NCBI GenBank assembly: GCA_017425745.1
Contig: JAFOXT010000231.1
Span: forward strand, 1 to 10,554
Direction: 5' to 3'
Length of the DNA stretch: 10,554 nt
From: Clostridia bacterium
Lineage (GTDB): Bacteria > Bacillota > Clostridia > Oscillospirales > Acutalibacteraceae
A program made the position numbers and the translations under genes. This document shows, in pieces, positions 4,558-10,554 of this stretch (position 1 is its first letter; each line of letters begins with the position of its first letter). The notes below the pieces were generated by a model. The model did no database searches. It saw only the letters and a program-made list of their open reading frames with translations, and was not told the DNA's origin.

Positions 4558-6963
4558 ATGAATTATTCACTTACAAAGAAACAAGCAAAAGACCTTATCA
4601 AGGGTAAGCTTTCACATTATTTCGGTGTAACTGCTGAAGAAGCAACCGACGAGCAGTACTACAAGGCTGTGGCTCTTATTGTGAAAGACCTTATGCATGA
4701 CGGTCTTGTTGACTTCAGAGCTGACAAGAAAAATGCTGACTCAAAGAAGATTTACTACCTCAGCATGGAATTCCTTATGGGCCGTTCACTTAAGAACAAC
4801 CTTTACAACCTTAACCTTACAAAGGTTATGACTGACGCTCTTAAGGATTACGGTATCAAGCTTGAAAAGCTTTATGAATGCGAGCCTGATGCAGGTCTCG
4901 GTAACGGCGGTCTCGGCAGACTTGCTGCCTGCTACCTTGACGGTCTTGCAACTCAGGGCTACTACGGTATGGGCTACAGTATTCTTTACGAATGCGGTAT
5001 CTTCAAGCAGAAGATTATTGACGGTTGGCAGACAGAGCTTCCCGACTTCTGGCTTCCCGGCGGCGAGGTATGGCTCAAGAGAAGAGAAAAGGACATCTGC
5101 AAGGTTTATTTCGGCGGTGAAGTAATTGACCGTTGGGATGCACACTACCACAGTGTTGAGCTTAAAAATGCTGACGAAATTATTGCTGTACCCTATGATA
5201 TGTATGTAAGCGGTAAGGACGGCAAGGCAATTTCTGTTCTCCGTCTCTGGAAGAGTGAGGCTCCCGCACTTGAACTCAGCCACTTCAACCAGGGCCAGTA
5301 TATGAAGGCTGTTGAAAGACAGGCTATGGCTGAGGTTATCAGCAAGGTTCTTTATCCTGCCGACAACCACTACGAAGGTAAGAGCCTTCGTCTTAAGCAG
5401 CAGTATTTCCTTGTTTCTGCTTCAGTTCAGGATATTGTAAGCAGACATCTCCGTCACGAGACAACAATGGAAAACTTTGCACAGAAAAACGCAATTCACA
5501 TTAACGATACTCACCCCACACTTTCAATTCCCGAGCTTATGCGTATTCTTCTTGACGAATGTGGCTACGGTTGGGACGATGCGTGGAACATTGTTTCTCA
5601 GGCAGCTGCTTACACTAACCACACAGTTATGAAGGAAGCTCTTGAGTGCTGGCCTGAAGACCTCTTCAGAAGCCTTCTTCCCAGAATTTATCAGATTGTC
5701 AAGGAAATTGACAACAGATACAGAAGCCACATCTGGAACACAACCTTCGACGCAGGCAAGGTTGAAGAAATGGCAGTTATTTCAAACGGTGTTATCAGAA
5801 TGGCTAACCTTTGTGTTGCTTGCTGCCACAGTGTAAACGGTGTTTCAGCGCTCCACAGCCAGATTCTTAAGGACACTGTATTCAACGAATACTACAAGCT
5901 CACTCCCGACAAGTTCAAAAATGTAACAAACGGTATTGCTCACAGACGTTGGCTCTGTCAGTCCAACCCTCTTCTTACAGATTATATTACTGAGCTTATC
6001 GGTGACGGCTTTATCTATAACGCAGACGAGCTTGAAGGTCTTAAGAAGTTCGCTAAGGACAAGAAGGTTCTTAAGAAAATCGGCGAAATCAAATTAGAAA
6101 ACAAGAATGAATTCGCAAAGATTGTCAAGGAAAGAACAGGCATTGAAATTGACCCCAATTCAATCTTCGACGTACAGGTTAAGCGTCTTCACGAATATAA
6201 GCGTCAGCACCTCAACGCTTTCCAGATTATTGCAAAATATCTTGAAATCAAGGATAATCCTGATGGCGATTTCGTTCCCCACACTTACATTTTCGGTGCA
6301 AAGGCTGCTTCAGGCTACTTTGTAGCAAAGAAGATTATTTCTCTTATCTGCGCTCTTGCTGACCTTATTAACAACGACCTCGATATGAAGGGCAGACTTA
6401 AGGTTGTTTATCTTGAGGACTACAATGTTTCACTTGCTGAAAAGCTTATGCCTGCTGCTGACATCAGCGAACAGATTTCACTTGCAGGTACAGAGGCAAG
6501 CGGTACAGGTAATATGAAGCTTATGATCAACGGTGCTCTTACTCTCGGTACACTTGACGGCGCCAACGTTGAAATCAACGAAGCTGTAACTGATGAAAAT
6601 ATGTTCCTCTTCGGTATGACAACTCCCGTTGTTAACGACCTTCAGAGAACAGGCTATGTTCCTATGAACTATTATAACAACAACGCTGAGCTCAAGAGAG
6701 TAATCAACTTTATCCAGCAGGGCATAGGCGGCAAGCAGTTCCCCGAAATCGGCGACACAATCATCCACCACGATCCCTACATGGTACTTGCAGACTTCGC
6801 TGACTACAAAATGGCTCAGAAGAAGATTGACGAGGTATGGAAGGACAGAGAAAAGTGGAACAGAATGTCACTTATGAACATCGCAGGCGCAGGCAGATTT
6901 GCTGCTGACAGAGCTATCAACGATTACGCAAGAGACATCTGGAACACAAAGCCTGTAAGATGA
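4558..6963 (+). CDS. glgP: Glycogen/alpha-glucan phosphorylase
   Basis: 801 residues, the normal family length. The enzyme releases glucose 1-phosphate from alpha-1,4-glucan ends using phosphate and pyridoxal phosphate, in glycogen or starch breakdown in the cytoplasm. Visible family blocks in order are the N-terminal glycine loop (GLGNGGLGRLAACYLDGLAT), LRLKQQYFLVSAS.QDI, INDTHPTL (N316-H319), KNVTNGIAHRRWL, VKRLHEYKRQ (541-550) and the PLP site EASGTGNMKLMINGA with the Schiff-base Lys654. No catalytic block is missing. The start ATG has GGAGG about 6 bases upstream. Codon use is strongly biased to CTT, AAG, GGT and AAC, suggesting high expression. It overlaps the following HAD phosphatase by four bases. 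No glycogen synthase, branching or debranching gene is in the window. Confidence 0.98.
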   Translation: MNYSLTKKQAKDLIKGKLSHYFGVTAEEATDEQYYKAVALIVKDLMHDGLVDFRADKKNADSKKIYYLSMEFLMGRSLKNNLYNLNLTKVMTDALKDYGIKLEKLYECEPDAGLGNGGLGRLAACYLDGLATQGYYGMGYSILYECGIFKQKIIDGWQTELPDFWLPGGEVWLKRREKDICKVYFGGEVIDRWDAHYHSVELKNADEIIAVPYDMYVSGKDGKAISVLRLWKSEAPALELSHFNQGQYMKAVERQAMAEVISKVLYPADNHYEGKSLRLKQQYFLVSASVQDIVSRHLRHETTMENFAQKNAIHINDTHPTLSIPELMRILLDECGYGWDDAWNIVSQAAAYTNHTVMKEALECWPEDLFRSLLPRIYQIVKEIDNRYRSHIWNTTFDAGKVEEMAVISNGVIRMANLCVACCHSVNGVSALHSQILKDTVFNEYYKLTPDKFKNVTNGIAHRRWLCQSNPLLTDYITELIGDGFIYNADELEGLKKFAKDKKVLKKIGEIKLENKNEFAKIVKERTGIEIDPNSIFDVQVKRLHEYKRQHLNAFQIIAKYLEIKDNPDGDFVPHTYIFGAKAASGYFVAKKIISLICALADLINNDLDMKGRLKVVYLEDYNVSLAEKLMPAADISEQISLAGTEASGTGNMKLMINGALTLGTLDGANVEINEAVTDENMFLFGMTTPVVNDLQRTGYVPMNYYNNNAELKRVINFIQQGIGGKQFPEIGDTIIHHDPYMVLADFADYKMAQKKIDEVWKDREKWNRMSLMNIAGAGRFAADRAINDYARDIWNTKPVR

Positions 6964-7601
6964 TGTATAAGGCAGTAATTTTTGACCTTGACGGAACTCT
7001 TCTGGACACCCTCAGAGACCTTTACAATTCGGTGAATCACGCACTGAGAACCTTCGGATTTCCCGAAAGGACAATTGACGAGGTGCGACGATTCATCGGC
7101 AACGGTGTAAAAAAGCTTATGGAGCGTTCAACGCCTGAGGGTACTGACGAAGAAACAAACGCAAAATGTCTTGACTGCTTCCGCGCTCACTATTTAGTGC
7201 ATATGGCTGATAACACAGCGCCTTACGACGGCGTGAATGAGCTTATCGCAAAGCTCAGAGAAAAGGGTGTTCGTACGGCAGTTGTTTCAAACAAGCTTCA
7301 CTCCGCAGTGGTTGACCTTTGCAAGGATTACTTCGAGGGCATTGAAGAAGCTATCGGCGTTTCTGTTGAAGCAGAAAGAAAGCCCAACCCTGTAAACGTG
7401 CTTAAGGTGCTTGATGCTTTCGGCATCACTGCAGACGAGTGTATTTATGTAGGTGACAGCGAGGTTGATGTGCAGACTGCACACAATGCAGGAGTAAAAT
7501 GCATCGGCGTTACCTGGGGCTTCCGTGATGAAGCGGAGCTTAAAGAAAACGGTGCAGACTTTATAGCCCACACCGCAGAGGAAGTTTATAATCTTATATA
7601 A
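6960..7601 (+). CDS. HAD-superfamily phosphatase, Gph/phosphoglycolate-phosphatase type
   Basis: 213 residues, the normal length for a subfamily I HAD with an alpha-helical cap. Motif I is DLDGTLLDT with nucleophile Asp9 and acid Asp11. The cap spans about 18-85. Motif II is Ser110 (VVSNK), the motif Lys is 141 (KPNP), and motif III is GDSEVD (165-170). Relatives hydrolyse phosphoglycolate, pyrophosphate or other small phosphate esters; the substrate here cannot be read from sequence. The start overlaps the glgP stop as ATGATG (6960-6965), so either ATG could be used, and there is no clear ribosome binding site. Translation is probably coupled to glgP. The pairing suggests sugar-phosphate housekeeping linked to glycogen breakdown, but Gph-like genes occur in many contexts. 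Beta-phosphoglucomutase is less likely, since its DLDGVITDT-type signature is absent. Confidence 0.93.
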   Translation: MMYKAVIFDLDGTLLDTLRDLYNSVNHALRTFGFPERTIDEVRRFIGNGVKKLMERSTPEGTDEETNAKCLDCFRAHYLVHMADNTAPYDGVNELIAKLREKGVRTAVVSNKLHSAVVDLCKDYFEGIEEAIGVSVEAERKPNPVNVLKVLDAFGITADECIYVGDSEVDVQTAHNAGVKCIGVTWGFRDEAELKENGADFIAHTAEEVYNLI

Positions 7602-7629
7602 AAAGACCACCCTTCGGGGTGGTCTTTTT
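7601..7629 (+). terminator. Terminator of the glgP-HAD operon
   Basis: AAAAGACCACCC (7601-7612) pairs perfectly with GGGTGGTCTTTT (7617-7628) around a TTCG loop, forming a very stable C(UUCG)G tetraloop hairpin. It starts at the last base of the HAD stop codon. It is flanked by A-run and T-run, so it could also work in reverse. Confidence 0.95.
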
Positions 7630-7635
7630 ATAGAG

Positions 7636-7898
7636 TTGAAAGTTAAGAGTTGAGAGTTAAGATGTGGTCGCGCCTTTATATTTCTGCAAACAGATAGTTA
7701 TACTCTGCGGAATTTCTATTTACAAAAAGGGTAAAGAGTTAATTTTATCCGCCTTTACAGATTTACAATATAAAAACTCAACCCGCCGAATAAGCTCAGT
7801 TCCCTTGGCGGGTAGTTTGTAAAGATTTGCTGTGATTAAAATCGGATATAATTGGAGCGAAGCGACCTTTATCTTAACTCTCAACTCTTAACTCTCAA
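7636..7898. mobile_element. MITE-like non-coding element with heptamer-built terminal inverted repeats
   Basis: The 28 bases at 7636-7663 are the inverted complement of 7871-7898 with one mismatch. After a 2- or 3-base break the symmetry continues with GGTCGC (7666-7671) and GCGACC (7862-7867). The ends consist of tandem heptamers: GAGTTGA, AAGTTAA, GAGTTGA, GAGTTAA (7633-7660). The 190-base interior has no ORF but further pairs: ACCCGCC (7781-7787) with GGCGGGT (7807-7813), nested within TTTACAA (7762-7768) and TTGTAAA (7817-7823). So it can fold into one long branched structure. No transposase is present and no clear target-site duplication is seen. It lies exactly between the terminators of two convergent operons. 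Similar GAGTTAA-type repeats seem familiar to me from clostridial genomes, but this was not searched. Confidence 0.65.
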
Positions 7899-7901
7899 AA
7901 T

Positions 7902-7926
7902 AAAAACCGCCTCAAGGGCGGTTTTT
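7902..7926 (-). terminator. Terminator of the ABC exporter operon
   Basis: AAAAACCGCC (7902-7911) pairs perfectly with GGCGGTTTTT (7917-7926) around a 5-base loop. On the minus strand it begins one base after the ATPase gene's stop codon and ends in TTTTTATTTT. It is symmetrical enough to act in both directions. Confidence 0.93.
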
Positions 7927-7927
7927 G

Positions 7928-8671
7928 TTATTTTGATGCAACCATTTCGGTATACATATCACAGATTTCATCACTGTCGCCGTAAGCAATAACCTGACCC
8001 TTTGTAAGAATAATAGCCTTGTTACAAAGCTTGCGGACTCTTTCAGTGCTGTGTGAAACATAAAGCACTGTTACACCGTCTGCCATCATATCCATAATTC
8101 TCTGCTCACTTTTTTCCTTGAAAGCCGCATCACCAACGGAAAGCACCTCGTCAAGAATAAGTACATCAGGCTTTACGGCAGTTGCAATAGAAAAACCAAG
8201 ACGGGTTTTCATACCTGAGGAATAGCTCTTCATTGGTGAATTGATAAACTCACCAAGCTCGGAAAACTCAACAATTTCGTCGTACTTCTCTTTGATGAAG
8301 CTTTTTGAATATCCCATTGTTGCACCGTAGAGATAAATATTCTCAGCACCGGAATAGTTCATATCAAAGCCGGCACCAAGCTCAAGCAGCGGAGCAATTA
8401 CACCCCTTACCTTAACCTCGCCCATTGTGGGCTTAAGTACACCTGCAACAGTTTTAAGAAGGGTACTTTTACCGGCACCGTTGAAGCCCATAATACCCAC
8501 ACGGTCGCCTTTTTTAACCTTGAAGCTTACGTCCTTAAGCGCCCAGAATTCGTTGTAGGAAAGCTTACGGGTAAGAAAACGGATTACATATTCTTTTGCA
8601 TTGTCAACACGCTCTCTGCTTAGATGAAAGAGCATACTTACGTGACTTACTTCAATTGCATATTTTGACAA
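7928..8671 (-). CDS. ABC exporter ATPase, teichoic-acid/O-polysaccharide type (TagH/Wzt-like)
   Basis: 247 residues. This is the nucleotide-binding subunit that powers export of an undecaprenyl-linked polysaccharide, on the cytoplasmic face with the permease encoded upstream. Walker A is GFNGAGKST (62-70). The family's LLELGAGF segment (95-102) takes the Q-loop position. The signature is YSSGM (150-154), Walker B is VLILDE (170-175) and the H-loop is His207. Length equals the core domain only: there is no C-terminal carbohydrate-binding domain as in long Wzt proteins and no TagH extension. The start is a TTG at 8671, with AAGGAG 8 bases upstream and no usable ATG nearby. It follows the permease after 24 bases. 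The transported polymer cannot be told, as no glycosyltransferase is in the window. Confidence 0.95.
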   Translation of the reverse strand: MSKYAIEVSHVSMLFHLSRERVDNAKEYVIRFLTRKLSYNEFWALKDVSFKVKKGDRVGIMGFNGAGKSTLLKTVAGVLKPTMGEVKVRGVIAPLLELGAGFDMNYSGAENIYLYGATMGYSKSFIKEKYDEIVEFSELGEFINSPMKSYSSGMKTRLGFSIATAVKPDVLILDEVLSVGDAAFKEKSEQRIMDMMADGVTVLYVSHSTERVRKLCNKAIILTKGQVIAYGDSDEICDMYTEMVASK

Positions 8672-8695
8672 ATTATCTCACTCCTTCGGCACAAA

Positions 8696-9541
8696 TTAAA
8701 TGTGGAGAATGAACTTATCCTGCTTTTTATAGAAGGCTGCAAAACCGATTGCACAGCAGACAAGGGCAAATACACTGCAGTAAATCAGATCCTCAACGCT
8801 GAAATAAGCCATAAACTCAGTTGAGTGGATTATTGCAGCACGGAACATTCCGATAATTCCGTACATAGGATTAAGCTTCAGCAGTGAAGCCTGCCATGAG
8901 CCTTCTGCAAAGCCAAGGCGGTCTATTGTATACACGATAGGTGTAAGATAGAAAAGCAGGAGAGTGAAAATATCGTAAAGATTTTCAACGTCCTTGAAGA
9001 ATACGTCAAGAGTTGCAAGAATCATACCCACACCGAGGCTGAGGAAAAACAGCACGATTATAGGTACAACCGCAAAAATTATCTGCCACGAAACGGCAAC
9101 AGGATTTACCTTTATAATGTTATAGAAGGTCATTACCGCAACAAGTACAATAATGGAAATAAGGAAGGTTACAAAATTTGAAAGTATACCTGCCATAGGA
9201 TAAATATACTTGGGCACATAAACCTTTTTAATTATAGAGGTATGTGAACGGATAGACTTCATTGCTCTTTTTGTGGACTGCACAAAAAACTGATGCAGAA
9301 GTCGGCCCGAAAGAAGATAAACGGGATAGTTAACCACCTTTGCAGAATCTCTTCCGAAAAGGTTGTTGAACACGAAGGCAAGAACAATCATAGTAAGCAA
9401 GGGCTGAAGAAAAGTCCAGAGTACACCCAGAACTGAATTTCTGTACTGCAGCTTTATATTTTTCATTACAAGCTCACCGAGAAGATAACGGTACTTCATA
9501 AAATTTCCCGTATGCTTACTGAATGTGGGTTTTTTAGCCAA
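8696..9541 (-). CDS. ABC-2 type polysaccharide export permease (TagG/RfbD/Wzm-like)
   Basis: 281 residues. This is the membrane subunit of the exporter. It has the amphipathic N-terminal helix and the typical block LQYRNSVLGVLWTFLQPLL (31-49), which leads into the first membrane helix. It has about six hydrophobic segments in all and a conserved-looking LTPIVYTIDR...LNPMYGIIGMFR region near the last third, as in ABC2_membrane proteins. The start is a TTG at 9541 with AGGAGG 8 bases upstream; the first in-frame ATG, residue 15, has no ribosome binding site and would cut into the N-terminal helix. It is the first gene of a two-gene operon with the ATPase, driven from the promoter at 9574-9602. 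The substrate is presumably a teichoic acid or capsule-like glycan, by family only. Confidence 0.95.
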   Translation of the reverse strand: MAKKPTFSKHTGNFMKYRYLLGELVMKNIKLQYRNSVLGVLWTFLQPLLTMIVLAFVFNNLFGRDSAKVVNYPVYLLSGRLLHQFFVQSTKRAMKSIRSHTSIIKKVYVPKYIYPMAGILSNFVTFLISIIVLVAVMTFYNIIKVNPVAVSWQIIFAVVPIIVLFFLSLGVGMILATLDVFFKDVENLYDIFTLLLFYLTPIVYTIDRLGFAEGSWQASLLKLNPMYGIIGMFRAAIIHSTEFMAYFSVEDLIYCSVFALVCCAIGFAAFYKKQDKFILHI

Positions 9542-9573
9542 TACTTACGCCTCCTTAAAGGTATTTACAAGCT

Positions 9574-9602
9574 ATTATAACACAACCCTGATTTTTTTAC
9601 AA
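9574..9602 (-). promoter_or_regulatory. Sigma-A promoter of the ABC exporter operon
   Basis: Read on the minus strand, TTGTAA (9602-9597), a 17-base spacer and a perfect TATAAT (9579-9574). The leader is about 25-30 bases and ends in AAGGAGG before the TTG start. Confidence 0.85.
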
Positions 9603-9634
9603 TAGTAAAGTTTCTGCACTTTAAAAAAGAAGCT

Positions 9635-9672
9635 TTAAGGTAAGCTTAAGCTTGACCGATTATACTTAAGCT
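9635..9672 (+). promoter_or_regulatory. TTAAG direct repeats upstream of the Usp-like gene (possible response-regulator site)
   Basis: TTAAG occurs at 9635-9639 and 9646-9650, exactly 11 bases apart, and again at 9666-9670. The longer word CTTAAGCT repeats at 9645-9652 and 9665-9672, 20 bases apart. A perfect 12-base palindrome AAGCTTAAGCTT sits at 9642-9653. Eleven-base direct repeats are the usual half-site spacing of OmpR/PhoB-family regulators. A -10-like TATACT (9661-9666) follows, without a good -35, which would fit an activated promoter. The regulator is not in the window. Confidence 0.4.
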
Positions 9673-9690
9673 ACAAAAGGAGGTCAGGAT

Positions 9691-10107
9691 ATGAACAGTG
9701 AAAGACCCGTTCTTGTCTGCGTAACGGCACAGCAATCTTCAGAAAACCTTGTAAAGGCAGGAAAGAATATTGCAGAAAAAAGTGCCTGCCCTCTTGAGGT
9801 CGTTTCCGTGCTCCCTCTTTGCAAGGTAAACGAGCCCGTTGACAACGGGATAATTGAAAAGCTTTTTCAGCTTTCAAAAAGCTACGGCGGCGAAATGGCG
9901 GTTTATTTCAACGACGACCCTATACTCACCGTTTCCGCCCACATTGCAAAAAGAAAGCCGCTGACTATTGTCACAGGTTTTCCGGGAGAAAACAGTAACA
10001 GCTTTATTGACCTTATCCGCTCGCTTTTTCCGGAAATGCCTATAAGCATGGTCGATTCAGAGGGAACAGTTTATAATATGAAGCCCTCAGAGAAGACTAC
10101 CCACTAA
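9691..10107 (+). CDS. Free-standing universal-stress-protein domain (KdpD-Usp-like)
   Basis: 138 residues. The start ATG is preceded by AAAGGAGG with about 8 bases spacing. The first strand and helix (RPVLVCVTAQQSSENLVKAG, 5-24) and the following AEKSACPLEVVSVLPL resemble the Usp domain within KdpD sensor kinases, where CV....SSE.LIR.A...A is typical. The later segment HIAKRKPLTIVTGFPGENSN (about 88-107) matches the place where Usp domains carry the G-x2-G-x9-G(S/T) nucleotide loop. Here the glycines are poorly kept, so ATP binding is doubtful. No kinase, membrane or osmosensor domain is attached. The role may be sensing or binding a small ligand such as a nucleotide in potassium or osmotic control, which is inference from family only. 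It is monocistronic: divergent from the ABC exporter, with a terminator after it. Confidence 0.7.
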   Translation: MNSERPVLVCVTAQQSSENLVKAGKNIAEKSACPLEVVSVLPLCKVNEPVDNGIIEKLFQLSKSYGGEMAVYFNDDPILTVSAHIAKRKPLTIVTGFPGENSNSFIDLIRSLFPEMPISMVDSEGTVYNMKPSEKTTH

Positions 10108-10154
10108 ATTAAAATTTTCTCATTTTTGTTTTTTCATTAATTTTCCCCTTTTAT

Positions 10155-10190
10155 GCAAAGAGCTCCACTTTTGTGGGGCTCTTTGCTTTA
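10155..10190 (+). terminator. Terminator of the Usp-like gene (copy 1 of a repeated hairpin)
   Basis: GCAAAGAGCTCCAC (10155-10168) pairs with GTGGGGCTCTTTGC (10173-10186) around TTTT with a single G-U pair, followed by TTTA. It lies 47 bases after the stop codon. The T-run is short but the stem is strong. Confidence 0.75.
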
Positions 10191-10240
10191 CTCTGTTGCA
10201 ATTTGACATTGTTGTTCTTGTGCGTTTATCGACAGTCTGT

Positions 10241-10276
10241 GCAAAGAGCTCCGCTTTTGTGGGGCCCTTTGCTTTA
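10241..10276 (+). terminator. Second, diverged copy of the same terminator hairpin
   Basis: GCAAAGAGCTCCGC (10241-10254), TTTT, GTGGGGCCCTTTGC (10259-10272), then TTTATT. It differs from the copy 86 bases upstream at only two positions, and both weaken the stem: one A-T becomes G-T and one A-T becomes an A-C mismatch. The 50 bases between the copies show no gene; a TTGACA at 10203-10208 has no fitting -10. Confidence 0.65.
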
Positions 10277-10306
10277 TTAAAAATACTTTTACCCGCAGCC
10301 TGATGC

Positions 10307-10335
10307 TTGAAAAAGCTGATTCATTATGATATATT
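10307..10335 (+). promoter_or_regulatory. Sigma-A promoter of the right-edge gene
   Basis: TTGAAA (10307-10312), a 17-base spacer and TATATT (10330-10335); the -35 has two mismatches and the -10 one. It leaves a leader of about 18 bases that contains AACGGAGGTG before the ATG. Confidence 0.8.
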
Positions 10336-10358
10336 AAAAATATAACGGAGGTGAAAAT

Positions 10359-10554
10359 ATGTTTGACGGTCTTGTTTCAGTTTTTAACCCCTTCAATAAC
10401 ACTCAGCTTACGGCAATATGCGAATTCCTCAGCAAAAAAGAGGCAGAGGGTCTGAAGCTTTTTAAGTACACAAGCGGAAAAATCACCTTTAAAAAGGCTC
10501 CGCCTGCAAAAGCGCGTTACTGCGCCGTTGTTAACAGAAGTGTACGAGCAGACG
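10359..10554 (+). CDS. DUF2812-like protein, N-terminal part (cut by window end)
   Basis: 65 codons are visible from the ATG at 10359, which has GGAGGTG 6-7 bases upstream. The frame stays open to the window edge. The segment EFLSKKEAEGLKLFKYTSGK followed by ITFKKAPPAKARYCAVVN resembles the start of DUF2812 proteins, where a helix ending in 'eGw.L..y' leads to a 'y.F.k..P....Y.vdy' strand pair. Those proteins often continue into C-terminal membrane helices and are frequently paired with a PadR-family regulator; neither can be checked here. The opening residues (MFDGLVSVFNPFNN) are not a signal peptide. Function is unknown. Confidence 0.65.
   Translation, partial: MFDGLVSVFNPFNNTQLTAICEFLSKKEAEGLKLFKYTSGKITFKKAPPAKARYCAVVNRSVRAD

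Noticed and set aside
4786..5370. 194-residue minus-strand open frame inside glgP
   Set aside because: It is antisense to a fully conserved part of glycogen phosphorylase, has no ribosome binding site of its own and resembles no family; it is a shadow of biased codon use.
7633..7898. CRISPR array from the regular heptamer repeats
   Set aside because: Heptamers are contiguous with no spacers, and the two blocks are inverted relative to each other, which fits terminal inverted repeats instead.
9652..9666. TTGACC and TATACT as a promoter for the Usp-like gene
   Set aside because: The two elements are only three bases apart, so they cannot form one promoter.
10203..10231. Perfect TTGACA between the two repeated terminators
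   Set aside because: There is no acceptable -10 at 16-18 bases; the downstream gene has a better promoter at 10307-10335.

Overview
The window is about 10.5 kb of AT-leaning DNA, roughly 40% GC by eye, and looks like a chromosomal piece of a clostridial Firmicute, most likely an Oscillospiraceae/Ruminococcaceae-type gut anaerobe. This rests on strong GGAGG ribosome binding sites, sigma-A promoters with 17-base spacers, clostridial secreted-protein style (Thr/Pro linkers, signal peptides ending AFA), and the protein types present: a cysteine-rich Mrp ATPase, a P-loop protein of the PRK06851 type and a DUF2812-like protein. No rRNA, tRNA, CRISPR array, transposase or phage gene was seen. The organism assignment is inference.

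Left part (1-4350). A membrane-anchored secreted protein, cut by the window edge, and the Fe-S carrier ATPase Mrp both run on the minus strand. A 517-base gene-free stretch follows Mrp. It holds a dense cluster of DnaA-box-like 9-mers (1929-2060) and a long AT-rich hairpin (2069-2114). A small plus-strand membrane protein follows (2231-2494). Between it and a convergent secreted protein (2680-3177) lies a complex palindrome (2503-2622) that folds on paper into an almost perfect cloverleaf: one closing stem and three perfect hairpins. Next comes a two-domain P-loop ATPase (3277-4350), whose second domain has lost its P-loop.

Middle (4351-7900). Glycogen phosphorylase (glgP) starts from its own promoter and is translationally coupled (ATGATG overlap) to a HAD phosphatase of the Gph type. 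The pair ends at a UUCG-capped terminator. A 263-base, apparently non-coding element with 28-base terminal inverted repeats built from heptamers follows (7636-7898). It resembles a MITE and fills the gap between two convergent transcripts.

Right part (7901-10554). A minus-strand operon encodes a two-component ABC exporter of the teichoic-acid/O-polysaccharide type. Both genes start with TTG behind good ribosome binding sites, and the operon has a strong promoter. Divergent from it is a free-standing universal-stress-protein domain resembling the one inside KdpD, preceded by 11-base-spaced TTAAG repeats. Two near-identical terminator hairpins follow, then a new promoter and the start of a DUF2812-like gene cut by the window end.

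The genes are mostly housekeeping. The most unusual material is in the non-coding DNA: the cloverleaf, the origin-like 9-mer cluster and the MITE-like element. No new multi-gene defence or mobile system is evident.
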